DNA from: Nematostella vectensis
Taxonomy: Eukaryota > Cnidaria > Anthozoa > Actiniaria > Edwardsiidae
Assembly (NCBI RefSeq): GCF_932526225.1
Contig: NC_064039.1
Location: 11,116,139-11,180,138, forward strand
Length of the DNA stretch: 64,000 nucleotides
Direction of reading: 5' to 3'
In this document: in pieces, positions 22,157 to 34,452 of the stretch
How the letters are laid out: each line of letters begins with the position of its first letter
Position numbering within the stretch: the stretch's first letter is position 1
Notes under the pieces: generated by a model
Seen by the model: the letters and a program-made list of their open reading frames with translations, nothing else
Told to the model about the DNA's origin: nothing
The model's database searches: none
Program-made: the position numbers and the translations under genes

Positions 22157-24015
22157 CTGTCAAAGAAATGTAAAAGGTTCATTATTTTACAATAATTGTC
22201 ACTAAGGGGTGTGGTTTGGAAGTGCATCCTGACTGTTTGGGTGTGTTCATAGTAATTTGAATAAGTGTTTATTTTTATTGATTTGAAAAATACTTTGATA
22301 TGAACCAGTTCTAGATCATATATCGATTCCAATATGAATTTTGCGCTAATTAAAAGTATTGCAACTATTATTATTTCACAGTAATATTGAGATAATAAAA
22401 ATGATAATCTCTCAGGAATTACGTCCAAGAGTATTTGCAAAATAAGAAACATAATGACCTAATAAGGATGTTTTTCTTTCATCTTGCAGATCGCAGTTGA
22501 TGCTCGAAGTATGACAACATGTCGAGCCGACCAAGGGACAGGCGAGCTGTGGGTTTTCTGTGGACAAAACCGATCCGAGCTGGACTCAGGAGGAATAAAA
22601 AGAAGCGAGTCGTGGAGCGAGCAGGAAAAAGTTAGACCGGCTAATAATTTATCCTCTGTAGAAAGTGGTATACAGATTATTTGTATACAGGGCAAATTGT
22701 ATTAGTATTGCATTTATGGCGTTAGGCCATTCGATTATGGTGGTTATTATTATGATTATATTGGTGCCAGTATTGACATTGACTTATGGCTATATGCCAT
22801 TGATACCAATAAACTAATTATTTACATCAACTTTTTTATTACTAGAAGCCCTCTACGCGCAGTATTTGTGTTTGAATTTGGGCAATGGTTTGCTCATAGA
22901 AGGTTTAGAATTGCTATGCTCTTTCCCGCCATACCATAAGCTGTTTTTCTTTTCTTCTTGATCTTCGCACTTTTAAATTAAATCAGTTCCAGATAACAGG
23001 AATAAAGCGGTTTTCTTGTTAGTATTAAACTATTCTATGAACAAGTGATCCAAAGTGATCGAAAGGGCAGTTTTCGAATTATAATTTTTGGAAATTTTCA
23101 AGTGGTTAAACAGAAATTGTTTTCATTTCCAAGTGGTCAATTGCGGATATGTCACTCAGGTTTTTCTCGCCTTTTAGTATCAATGTTTGAATTGACGCCA
23201 TTTTACCGATCACCGAAGCTTCTTTACTTGACACTGAGTCAAGCATTGTGAATAATACACGAGAAAGAGTGAATTCGTTCTTTTTAATTCGCAAAAAGAG
23301 TCGCACTACATAGTTTAAAAAAAGGCATGACACTTAATAATTTCCCTATGAAAATATCGAGTAATTATCTGGAAAATCTAGAATTCTTATAACTTCAGTA
23401 GACTGTCGTTAAGAGCCGTAAAAAGTGCCAAATCGATTTATTCGGGTATTCCTTGGTGTTACGGAGAGCTTTGTTTTTGGTGCTCAAGGCCTTTGTACTC
23501 TATTTCATTGTCTCGTTCTGAGGTCTTTGTTTTTGGCTTTTGTTCTATTGTGTTTTTGGTGCTGGTGCTCCGTAACACCAAGGTATTTATTCATAATGTG
23601 ATATTTAAATTTCTTTGTGTAAATTCGGGATCTAGAATTGCCGTGAAAAATTAAGTTTTTTTTTTAAATTCCGTTTAAACTGCTGTAACATTCGTCGAAA
23701 ACCTATTAAAATGTACGCTTTTGAACGTGATAAGTTAAGCGCCAGATCGATTACATAAATGTGTCAGTTTTATTGCCTTAGAGATACATTGCCGCTTAAA
23801 CAGTTCAAACTTTAATAAGGCGATAATCTGTGTGTTCGGAATGGCGGTAAATCCGCCGCTGATGTTCCTCTGTGTTATCGGGAAGCATTTGGCGCCAATA
23901 ATTGTGTACTTGGTAACAATACTCCAATATCAGCCAATTTCTCTCATTATAAACAATAACTGCATAAAGATGTCAAATCATTCTTGACGCGCTATCCGAT
24001 TGTTTTCAATTGGAC
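22157..24015. other. Interval between the SH3 gene and NK6
   Basis: No gene was recognised. It contains a hairpin element at 23447-23587. The NK6 upstream region is within the last kilobase. Confidence 0.5.
23447..23587. mobile_element. Small inverted-repeat element (MITE)
   Basis: The ends CCTTGGTGTTACGGAG (23451-23466) and CTCCGTAACACCAAGG (23568-23583) are perfect 16-base inverted repeats. TATT flanks both sides as a possible target duplication. The interior is T/G-rich with repeated TTTGTTTTTGG and codes for nothing. Confidence 0.65.
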
Positions 24016-24023
24016 TATAAATA
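24016..24023 (+). promoter_or_regulatory. TATA box of the NK6-type gene
   Basis: TATAAATA in the context GGACTATAAATAGCC lies about 400 bases upstream of the first methionine. It predicts transcription starting about 30 bases downstream, near the pyrimidine-rich CTCTCCACTG at 24042-24051. Confidence 0.6.
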
Positions 24024-24413
24024 GCCGAAGACAGCTCTTAACTCTCCACTGTAACTAATGTAAGAATTATCAAGTGGGTAATGCTCGTTACGGTTGTGTT
24101 ATGGTTGTGCCGCTGTAGGAGTGCGTTGTTTTAACTTAGAGGGGGGCGAGTTATCCATGTGGGAAACTTGTGTTATTAGTTGGCAAGAAGTTTATCAGGT
24201 TTAGACTACTCCGAATACCCAACTCCAATCACCTGTCGAGTTTTAGCCAATCAGAGCACAGGTTTGGCTTTAAACAAGTCCATTATTCGCCACCGTCCAT
24301 TTCCAACCTACTATATCAATTAATGTTTGCTTTGACAGAATATCAATCAGGGGTTTACGCTTGGCCGCGCGGATGTCAGTCAGAGGGGAACTTAAGTAAA
24401 CTTTAGTTTATTA

Positions 24414-26079
24414 ATGCTAACTTATTGTAAGCAACGAGCTGCGAGCCCAGAAGAAGACACGGCCCCGAGCAAAGTGGACAACATGGACAGACACGCGTTC
24501 CTTAGCGGGACTCCTTTCGGTGCATTACACCCCATGATGGAGCTAAAGCCACACTGCATCGCGCCGTATCCCCCACCATCTCCAAGCAGCTCACCGCCAC
24601 TTTCTCCCGGCATTACAAGACTCGCAAAGCCTCTAGCTTCTAGACCTGTACCACGACCAACTTCGCACTCCATCGAGAGCATTCTTAGTAAAGATCGCGA
24701 GGAGAAAGTAGCATCACTGTCGCCCCCTCCTGCCATGAGAATTCGTCCATTTTACTTGCCGCCACATCGTTACGACTACCAGCGTCTTTCCCCAGTGTAC
24801 TGGCCGGGACTCTATCATCATCCATGGAGAGATCGCATTGCAGGTAATATCAAGGAGATACAATACAGGCGTTTAATTTTTTAAAGATATCATGTCATTA
24901 TTACAAACTAGTAACACCGTGAACTAACCGAAACACGGGTTGTGTGGTATAAACGTGCTGTGCTGAGGTTGTACTTGCGTGTGATTCATCTCCGTTGCGT
25001 TTGTACGATTATCTTTTAAATTTTATTCGTTCTGTTGGCTCTAAACTAGCCTGTTTGTTTTCCAAATTTGCTGGTAATTTCAACAAATTAAAATAACACG
25101 GATTAGCACCGTGGCTCTAAAAATCGCCCCGCTAAACTTCTGATAAGTTTAACTTGTTTAAGATTTGCGTAGAGATTCCAACAGCGTTGACAACCCCTCT
25201 AATAAAAACTCGTCGGCCTAGGTCAGCAAACTCTCTTAACTCTATTCAATTATTACGTGTTTTATCCCCATATGCTTTCGATCACTTGTTTTCTCTGTGC
25301 TATCTCCATCACGGTATACAATTTAACAAGCCACTCTTTATTCTATTTAACTGCAGAACAGCTCTATAATTTCTCTTCATTTTCCTATAGGAAAGCTGTT
25401 CAACAAATGTTGTTACAAAAAACAAAAGCGCAGGAAATGAAGTTGCGGAGTCGATATAAAGTGAAATTGGAATCGTGCTCTCGGCTGTCACGACGGTGGC
25501 TTTGTTATTGATTATTATTTGGTTTGAAGAACGAAAAAGACCGAAAATAAGAAAGCACTTGAAAGGGGTCAACAATCTGCGAAGTTTGGGAAAAAGAATA
25601 CTTAAGAAGTCTTGTTTGACATTTGTGTGTATAATAGCCTTCCGTGTGACGCATACTCATATTTGCCTTTCCCTCACAAATCAAACCGAATTTAGAAATC
25701 CATGACTCAATTCAGTTTCTATTTCACAGCCACATCCCCTAGATGTAACAGCACGGAGGACGACAGCAAGAGAAAGCATACCAGACCTACCTTCAGCGGT
25801 CATCAAATTTTCGCACTTGAAAAAACATTTGAACAGACAAAGTACCTGGCTGGACCTGAGCGTGCGCGTTTGGCGTATTCTCTAGGAATGACCGAGAGCC
25901 AAGTAAAGGTTTGGTTCCAGAATCGCCGCACGAAATGGCGCAAGCGACACGCTGCAGAAATGAACATAAAGCGAAAAGAAATCTCCGGTAACGAGTCAAG
26001 CCACGAGGAAAGTGACAACGAGGGTGCACAAGAAAACGATTCCTCAAGTCCTGAGCCCACAAAAAAGACAACGACTTGA
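24414..26079 (+). CDS. Nkx6: NK6-type homeobox transcription factor
   Basis: Two exons: 24414-24843 and 25730-26079, joined in phase after GCA G (donor GTAATA, acceptor ATTTCACAG). The total is 780 bases, 259 aa if the first ATG is used; ATG at 24483 ([16 protein letters not shown]) resembles the start of other NK6 proteins and gives 236 aa. N-terminal features: an [18 protein letters not shown] block, an eh1-like repressor motif ([10 protein letters not shown]), and the NK6-specific motif [16 protein letters not shown] ahead of the homeodomain. The homeodomain starts [20 protein letters not shown] and ends [19 protein letters not shown], almost identical to vertebrate NKX6 by recall. The tail is acidic and serine-rich. 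It should be a nuclear DNA-binding repressor, used in neural and endodermal patterning in bilaterians. No intron interrupts the homeobox. A polyadenylation signal AATAAA is at 26536-26541. Confidence 0.95.
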
Positions 26080-26535
26080 TACAAGTTTATTGAGTTTTTT
26101 CTGTAACTTGTTGGCACGACAGTAAAATTCGCTGGCGTGCCAAATTGCCTCGGTGGGTGTTTGCAGACTTCAAACAGCAGGTGTTTAAAGTGTGACTGCA
26201 ATTATTTCAAATTATTGCCCCATAAAATGCAATTAAGCTATAGATTTCATTATGTTTATAAAACTCGAGATTAGGATGCATAAAAAAAAACAGCATTCCC
26301 GCTCCATCTTTGGACATCATGTAGTCAGAGGAAATGCACTTGTAAAAAACATATTCTGTATCGACTTTGAAGAGCTCTTGGTAAGAAGAGCTTTTTTTAT
26401 AAAATCGAGGAAAGGTCTCCAACTTCTATTCGTATGACGAATTCCAACCAGAAATGATCATCAAAATGGTAAAGAAAATCTAATCGTGAGAAATCCTTGT
26501 CTCTTTATGAATAACTAAGGTATGGGTTTACGGAT

Positions 26536-26541
26536 AATAAA
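26536..26541 (+). terminator. Candidate polyadenylation signal for NK6
   Basis: AATAAA occurs about 460 bases after the stop codon, within GGATAATAAACTG. It is the first canonical signal seen downstream on this strand. Confidence 0.4.
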
Positions 26542-29500
26542 CTGTATCAACTAGTGTGTATCCCTTTCCATTTTATTAATTTTTAACAAGTTATGTGAAC
26601 GGGTACCCGTCCGATGCCAATATGTGGCTCAGTCTATTTATTAAGTGATCAAAGCGCTACCAGTATTAGCATGAATACGGCATCCCTCCAAATGCGCGCT
26701 CCACGGGTGGGGGTAGCAAGGACGCTATATTACCCCTCCGGGGCTCCCTGGGTGGTAATGGGAAAAGCAGGGTAATTCTAGGGTTTACCGCATCGCAAAT
26801 GTAGAAACAATGTATCAGTAGTATTATCTAAAGCTAGAAATATTACTATATTGCTTGTATTTGGGATGAGATATGAGCTTCATGAGGTCAGCCAAATTGG
26901 GCAGTGCATGATCGAGAAACTCCCGGCAAGGACTTTTTATTTATATCTTGTAAGCTTTACTTGTGTTTTGCTGTACCATCATACTGTGTTTAAGACTATA
27001 TCTCATTGTTTTGTGATCTGGACCGTTTTCATAACCTTGGAGGCACCGTTTCACAGGCTTCGCTTCAAACCGAAAATACCATTCTTTTTGTAATACTTAG
27101 TTCCCTTTTACATTCGTAGTGCTAAACCAGTCGATTAAACTATGACGAAAACAGAAGAGATGCGCGAAGTAAAGCAAACAAATTTAAGACTACGTGTTTT
27201 CTATTTCCTGCGCGAAAAGCAGATCTAGGTAGAAAATATTGAGTGTTTGCCACCTGAGAGAATAAAAATGCGAAAAAAGGAAACGAAGAACAAAAGTACT
27301 GCTAATGATATTTGCTTTGGTACAAAAGATTCGAGTGGTTTGGCCAAAATATTTTGTTCCTCATTTTTGTAAAATGCAGAGAATCCTGCATTGGGAGATG
27401 GGGTATTGATATGGAGTTACCTTTTTAGCCATTCCTAAAGACAAAATACAACTTTATGGACAGTATTTTTGGTGATAAATCTCTCTGAAATTTTAGCTAT
27501 ATTGTGGGACTAGGAGCTAAATTATTTTTTTTGTATTTTTTTCGTTCGTGTTTAACTCTAACACCTTTAAACTTCTTGTACTTATATAAAGAAGAAGAAC
27601 AAAGAATCATTATTTTTTCCTTTTTCAACGGAAACTGTATGTTAACAAAAGATTATCTATTCGCTATTTATAAGTGAATTACCCTAAGCCTAGTTTTGAC
27701 CTTTTCTTTGGTTTTACTGACCTCAAACAGGATATCTGCAGAAATACGTCAAATACAAATCAACAAATGTTTTTGGTTTTCCGTTGGAGATTTAATTTTG
27801 ATCGTATCTACGATGCGCGACCGGAAATGTCTGAGCTGCGAGGCTTGAATACTAGTCAAGCAATATGTCAGCTTGTTAGGTCAGTCTGTCCGGTTAAACA
27901 CGAGAAACATGCTTGAGAAATTCATTGATGGTATAAAGTGTCGAAGCTTTAAGCTCAGCGAAACCAAAAGTGGAACTTCAAGGCCTGGATTTTTCAACTT
28001 GCGAAACTTTCTTTTATATTATTACTTTAAAAAGATTAAATCGATTTTTTGTTGACACTTTTAATTCGTCATTATCAGTACTTAATTCCCTGCTACTTAT
28101 CATTAAAATTATTATCACGATACTGCTTCTCGCGACCGTACGGGACACTTTGGCTGGTTTAGCAAATGTTCTTTCCGTCATAATCGAGTTTAATTGAAAG
28201 GCGCGATTATGTTCTTTGTTCGTGGTGCCCTGCCCTTTGTTTTAAGTCATATCCCTGGCATTATATGCCTTCTTTGAATTAACCCAGTGGAAAAGGGGTC
28301 CTGATTGTTAAATTGGCTTTTATTGACTTTAATTGACGAGTTTAACGCCCCGCGACGCGATCCAACCATAACAAAGCTGCAAACCAGCAGAAGGTAGAAT
28401 AAAATGACAATGATGACATCTATATGAAAAGTAATTCATGTTTTAGGTGGTGAACAATAAACTTGACAGAAACCGAATTTCTTTCAAATTTGTCAAATGT
28501 TTTCCAATTTTCAACCTTTCAACTTCAAGCGGAACATAGCCCTATCACGAGCAAGATTAAGCTCTTAGACCCATGCCAGTCCAGCAGTAGCACGAGGTGA
28601 GAGGTAGCGTGCTGATACATGACTTTCCCAACGACACTTATTCCTTCATACGAGACGTAGAGCAAATACTTGTTGACAGGCTCATTAAGCCTAAGGATTT
28701 AAGACGTCCGCCTATGTAAACCATTTAAAACCGAATATGGCCCGGTTAATCCTGTCTGCGGGCCATAATAATAGATAAATACTTCGCACTTAGAGTGCTA
28801 ATAGTGTTTCAGATTTCACTTGGAACAAGGATCGTGATCACCTCTGACCTAATACGTCCCACATGGGTCCGCATGAACGAGTAATAGCGACGCCTGACAT
28901 CGCCTCGTACGACAGGATCCTTCAAGCCACGTATTGTTCAACGCGAACCTTCAGCGAGACACAAAAAGGGGCCTTCTGCGAGATGTCGATGTTAGCTAGA
29001 CAGCGAGGCGCGATGAGCTCTTAGTGGAGCTGAACTCTAATCCTTTATTATTTGTTAGTGCTGTCTGTTTGGGGAACGGAAAACGACAATCCTCGTTGAT
29101 CTTGTTTATGGGTAAGATTCATTAGACTTTGATTAGGCTCACAACAGTACTAGGAACTTGCAAGAAAATGGGGGCCATTAAACGCTCTATGCAAAGACTA
29201 CGCATTAACAATCATTCTATGAATGATTGGGGACTGCAGGGCTGCGCCCTCATTTTTCGGGAAGGTGTCACATAGATAGCTGGTGAATATGGTAGAATTT
29301 TAACGTCAATAAGGTAGAAAAGTTAATATGGCTAAGCTTCGAAAATGTCAAAGTTTTTTAGAGGATCACGTAGCGTCCTTCAACCCCTTATTTTGTATTT
29401 ACCTCGTCCCCTCCCCCTCCTGTGTCTTTGGATTTTTTACTCCGCCCCAGCATCTCTTCGACATGATGCAAGTACTGCATTCCCAGGAATAAGAGACAAC

Positions 29501-29763
29501 ATGGCCGCCACGCATGCGTAATAGTGCACATACAATGTCAAAATGTCCCTTATTTCTGGGAATGGTTATACGCCATTTGGAGCCCCTAAAGAGCAAAAAG
29601 ACTTTCAGTCGTTTTACTGACTTACTTCAGTGAAATATTCCAAGTGCCTTGATGTTTATTCTTTGCAGCTGAATTATTAAACATTTTGATTGAGGACTTC
29701 TTTCACTTTTTACTATCCCAGTTGTCCCTAGCATCGTTGTTAATAATCTCCGAGACTTCCTCA
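26542..29763. other. Intergenic DNA downstream of NK6
   Basis: No gene, RNA or obvious transposon was recognised. Open frames of up to 80 codons here lack domain, splice or composition support. Part of it may be regulatory for the NK genes; this is conjecture. Confidence 0.5.
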
Positions 29764-29915
29764 CTCTCCCTAGCATAGACCTAGGTATTTACCTTTAAAC
29801 TTGGTACCTAGTACCTAGCATAGACCTAGGTATTTACCTTTAAACTTGGTACCTAGTACCTAGCATAGACCTAGGTATTTACCTTTAAACTTGGTACCTA
29901 GTACCTAGCATAGAC
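29764..29915. repeat. 45-base tandem repeat, 3.3 copies
   Basis: CTAGCATAGACCTAGG starts units at 29770, 29815 and 29860, and CTAGCATAGACC begins a partial unit at 29905. The copies are nearly identical, which indicates recent expansion. Confidence 0.95.
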
Positions 29916-30841
29916 CGTCAGATGTTTTATAACTTTCCATCTTTAACATAAAACGAAAGCCATCAAGGCTGAACCTGACCCTTGTCTTACTAATAAAGTA
30001 CTTTACGAAAGCCATAAACGTGCAAGTTGACCCTTCGGGCTTGACAGCGATATTCCCTGTCAGTAGCTAAAATCGTGTTGTCAGTGACCCTTTTAGTGTT
30101 TGGGGCTTGTAGAATGCGCTTGGAGGACAGAAGGCATCACACATTTTAGTCTGATGTTAGACTTTTCGGCGCATAGATGATTATGACCCTTACCACGTAC
30201 TTAATATGAATAATATCCTCGTTTGCTCTAAATGGAACATCAAGATGCAGATATGCTTTGTTATTCATGGGGTGTCTCTTGTAGTCTATTTGAACATACT
30301 ATCGCTTGGTTCGTTTACGATCAGACACCCTCGTGAGTGACGTTATTGGAATTTTCCGACATTATTACAATACAGTATTTGAGTGGTATGGTAGAAGCGG
30401 TTTTTTTGCGATCCCGAAAGTAAGCCCTCATCAAAAGTGCAGTGCAGTAATGGGGCCTTTATCGGCAATTACTCTTTTTATGTGCATCTCACTCTGAATA
30501 TAACAACTGATATTTTCAATAGCGAAAAGAGCCTGTTGCGCAGTTAATAATAAAAGGAAAATTAGGGAAGGTGCACTGGAGTTTTTCTGAATTGAAGCAA
30601 TAAAGACAGAATTGATCTGAATGATACGAGCTGATACGCGCTGTGCTGTCACAGAAGTATCTATAAGGTTGGGTGTTTTGTTTATGCCCCTTTGGGTATA
30701 AACGGGAAAGAGCCCAATTCATTTACAATCATGAAATTGCAGCACTGTTACTTAATGATGATGACTTCATAGCATGCCGCGCCTTTGATCAGCGTTTTAT
30801 TGTTGGTCGGCCCACATGCGTATGGATGCATGGGCTGTATA

Positions 30842-31262
30842 GCCAGTTGTTTTATCCTAAGGGACGTGCCGTGCATGTATATAGTTAGTTGTTTTATCCT
30901 AAGGGTCGTGCCGTGCATGTATATAGTTAGTTGTTTTATCCTAAGGGACGTGCCGTGCATTGATTGTTAGTTGTTTTATCCTAAGGGTCGTGCCGTGCAT
31001 GTATATAGTTAGTTGTTTTATCCTAAGGGACGTGCCGTGCATTGATTGTTAGTTGTTTTATCCTAAGGGACGTGCCGTGCATGTATATAGTTAGTTGTTT
31101 TATCCTAAGGGACGTGCCGTGCATGTATATAGTTAGTTGTTTTATCCTAAGGGACGTGCCGTGCATTGATTGTTAGTTGTTTTATCCTAAGGGTCGTGCC
31201 GTGCATTCATTGTTAGTTGTTTTATCCTAAGGGTCGTGCCGTGAATGCATATAGTTAGTTGT
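30842..31262. repeat. 40-42 base minisatellite, about 10 units
   Basis: The core TTGTTTTATCCTAAGGGACG plus TGCCGTGCAT is repeated with two alternating tails, GTATATAGTTAG or TGATTGTTAG. A second polymorphism is GGGACG versus GGGTCG. It ends at an AT palindrome (TTAAATTAATTAATTTAA) at 31263-31280. Confidence 0.95.
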
Positions 31263-31314
31263 TAAATTAATTAATTTAACTAAATTAATTAATTGAAAGG
31301 TAAGCTTTGGACAG

Positions 31315-31466
31315 GCAAAGGCTTGAGGAGGGATTTCTCTTGATGGCAAGTTTAGCGGCTATGAAATTACATGGGATCCCGATGACACACATCCCATACA
31401 ACAGGGATGAGTTGGTTGAAGCCATCACAGACCGTTTCCACATGTCATTTGTAAATAAATGGGGAG
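31315..31466 (+). CDS. Exon-like open segment, function unknown
   Basis: An acceptor (TTTGGACAG) and a strong donor (GGAG followed by GTGAGT) bound 152 bases that are open in one frame: about 50 residues including KLHGIPMTHIPYNRDEL and DRFHMSFVNKWG. Neither a start, a stop nor neighbouring exons were identified, and no family was recognised. It may be an exon of an unseen gene, a captured or duplicated exon, or chance. Confidence 0.25.
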
Positions 31467-31660
31467 GTGAGTTCTATATTAATTAAGTACCAAATGAAAC
31501 AAGAAAATTTGTCAATATAGCCCCACTCTGCCAAAATGTTCTATTGGCAAGTTTTGTTAGTTTCGTAGATTCTGTTGTAATAGTGATTTGTTTTAAATGA
31601 AAAAAAAAACATTTGCATATAATAGTGGTTTGATCCTTATCTTTGTTTTCTTTTAGATCA

Positions 31661-31770
31661 GCGCCTAATCCCAGGTTAAAATGCGTTAGTCGTAGGTTAG
31701 CTAACCTACGGATAACTCACCGATCCCGCAAGCTAATCCCCCGATTTGCTAACCCTGGATTAAGCGGGTG
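31661..31770. mobile_element. Short inverted-repeat element with a perfect inner palindrome
   Basis: The left end GCGCCTAATCCCAGGTTA pairs with the reverse complement of the right end, CCGCTTAATCCAGGGTTAGC. Near its middle lies a perfect 20-base palindrome, CGTAGGTTAGCTAACCTACG, at 31691-31710. It resembles, in its CCCAGGTTA-type text, the element at 33766-33951. Confidence 0.4.
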
Positions 31771-34452
31771 AAAAACTGGTTTGACGAGTAAATTCACACG
31801 GGATACCCAAGTAAATCAATAGAGAGCAACTCAAGTTTACCTTTGGTGGTTTTAATTTCGCAGAGAAGCCCCCTGATTGTTTTTTTTTTTTGTAGGGCAA
31901 ATATAACAGTATTTGTTAATATTTCAAGATAAAACTGTCGCCGGCTGGATTAAAATGATGAATTTAAGAGAAAACGTTTTCAAAGCTAGACCCAATCCCC
32001 CTCACGGTTATCCAAGATGGCGGCTTATATTGGCACTGTATATGCTGGAAGTACCTCATAAAATCGCGTATTTTAGGTAAAAAAAGCTTATTCTTTATGT
32101 ATCAAGGACGTACAATGTCTATAACCAACTAAATATGAACTTTTGTCTTGATTATAAATTTATTTCTTCTAAATCTGCGATTAATCGCAATTATTGGGTA
32201 TTTTGAAGTTGGCTAAATAAAAAGAGGTAGGGATGGGTTTAATACGGGGGCTTTGTAAGTGTCTGTCAACTAGACACCAAAGACCAATAAGATGCTTTAG
32301 ATATGCCTCCTTAATCAAAGTTATTAGGTTGTGATTCTTTTCTTGAGAATATTAGAGGATTTGGATGTTCTGCAGAAAACATCTGTAGAAACTCTTTGTC
32401 GCAAATAGCGCAAAATTTGCGGTATTAATGCTCAAAAGCACTTAAAAACAAAACAAAAAGCTGACCAGCAGAAGCACTACGAAAAAAAACCAGTGTTATT
32501 AATCCCTACGTGTGCATTATAGTGATGGGGTTGAACGCATCGCATGCTTTTAACAGGATAGCAACCAACCTCCAACGAATCGCCGCACCAATAGAGGACT
32601 ATTTTATTATCCTAAAGATGTCTTAATGATGACCTCAGGGATAGAAAGGGCCGTGGAGCATAAGAAAAGGAAAGTCTCCTGGAAGCTAGAGAGGATGATA
32701 AAAAATGTATAGAGCCTTTGTCAGTCTTATAGAATATATTAACAGACTGTATAAGTGGAGGCTGTTGAAAATGGTACGTTCCTTTTTCTGATGTCCGAGC
32801 TCCACAATGTACATGAGACACGCTTGGGAGATTTTGGTAATGAGAAATCCTTTAACCTTTTTCTACTAAAGGACAGAGTTTTAGAGGCTTTCCCTAAGGT
32901 GCGGGTTATTGATCGGCGGGCCGTTATTGTAATAAAGGGGAGAAAGTTATTCTGAAACAAACTGAAAGAGACTTTTCAGTATAATGCGCGTACGCTAGCT
33001 TGGCTCAGGGTCCGCGGGGATTTTTTTTCCAAACAGAGGATTTTTCCTTTCTCAGGGACGTTTTCTTCAAGGTGCCGAAGAAACGACGGCGCTTTAAACA
33101 AGTGTTCAAAAGCTCTAGTGTTGACGATACTAGCGTCAACCTTAAGAGAGGACACGTTTAGCCCAAAACCTGACGTAAGCCAGAATTATTCTATTATTCT
33201 AACGATCAGAAGGTTTTGAGCGCCATATCTGTAGAGGCCAGCCGCCACTGCCGATCCATATTAGTTCGATATCCTTTTTTTTTACAAAATGAAAATATTA
33301 ATCATGGAACGCTATTAGCTAGGATTTTCGGCTTCATACGACCGAGTGGTTGGAAGTCAAGGGCGTCTGCCGGCTCCCCCGCTTTGGCCCATAACTAGCA
33401 TGGGGTAGAGCGAGGCTCTCGCCTCGGAAACAATTGTGATACTTTGATTTTAAAATAACATAGGGCCGTAACGAAAAGATAAACATATAATAATAAAATG
33501 ATCCGAGTTGTCATGGTATAATTTATCAACGCACAATAGGCTATGAAAAATCTCCTTCATCGGTAGCATATTTTTTCCTGCTGACGGGCCTCTCACAGCC
33601 GCGCTGGTTAAATTAAAGCTCTATAAACCTTAAAATAATTCTTAGAGAACTCATTGAAAGAAAATTTCTGGGAAAATTCATGTGCACCACCTATTGGTGC
33701 TTATTTAATGAATAAAAATCAGTCATAGTCGCATGTTAGCAAAAGGGATGTAAATAAAGCCGCGTGGGGCCTGGGTTCCAGTAGGTTTTCCTTCTTCTTT
33801 AAATGTAGATTTTACCTCCGAACTAACCCAGAGTTGGTGCTAACCAGCGTTTCGGGAACAAAACTAATCCGGGGGTAAAAATTTAATCGTGGGCTAGGGC
33901 AAATTTAACCCTGGGTTAGCACGAATCGGCTTCCAGGAACCGGCCCCAGGAAAATAGCCGGCGGACTGAGGCATCTGTACTTCATAGTGTGTACCGAGTG
34001 CACACCGAGTAGAACCGAGCGTACGCCGAGCAGTATTGAGAAAACACCAAGAGTTCCGAATGTGCACCAAGTGATTATCAGTTGGAAGTGCTTAACATGT
34101 AATGTGTTATTTTGTAAGTTGAGCTTTTATTTATATTTATTTACTTTTAGTATAGAAATGGCAATACATATATAGAGAATTACACGGTTGTGTTGCACTC
34201 CTGAATTTACAAAAAAAAAAAAAAAAACAGACCGAAAACAGAGTCTAAAAAACAAAGTTTATTGGGCATAATTGAGTGCCTTGCTTATGGATATCTGCAA
34301 GCAAAGGTGGATTCATGATGATTTTTTTCTTGTTTGGCTTTGCCTGGATGAGAAAATAATTTTCTAATGAATCACCACAGCTCTCTAAATGCTGTCTTTT
34401 CTGAAACCAAATTGATTCCAAAATTGTTTATTCTGGGTCTGTATGACCTAAA
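31771..34452. other. Intergenic DNA with transposon remnants
   Basis: No gene was recognised. It includes one short MITE-like element (33766-33951). Open frames around 32755-32955 and 33216-33398 have no support beyond length. Confidence 0.5.
33766..33951. mobile_element. Short MITE with GGGGCC ends
   Basis: The left end GGGGCCTGGGTTCCAG matches the reverse complement of the right end, CCTGGGGCCGGTTCCTGG, as an imperfect terminal inverted repeat. The interior has inverted GGTTAGC-type text. It is non-coding. Confidence 0.4.

Noticed and set aside
22484-22705. Plus-strand frame with basic text near 22520
   Set aside because: No partner exons or recognised domain, and it is next to AT-rich intergenic DNA.
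26851-27093. 80-codon frame downstream of NK6
   Set aside because: Unsupported by splice signals, composition or any recognised motif.
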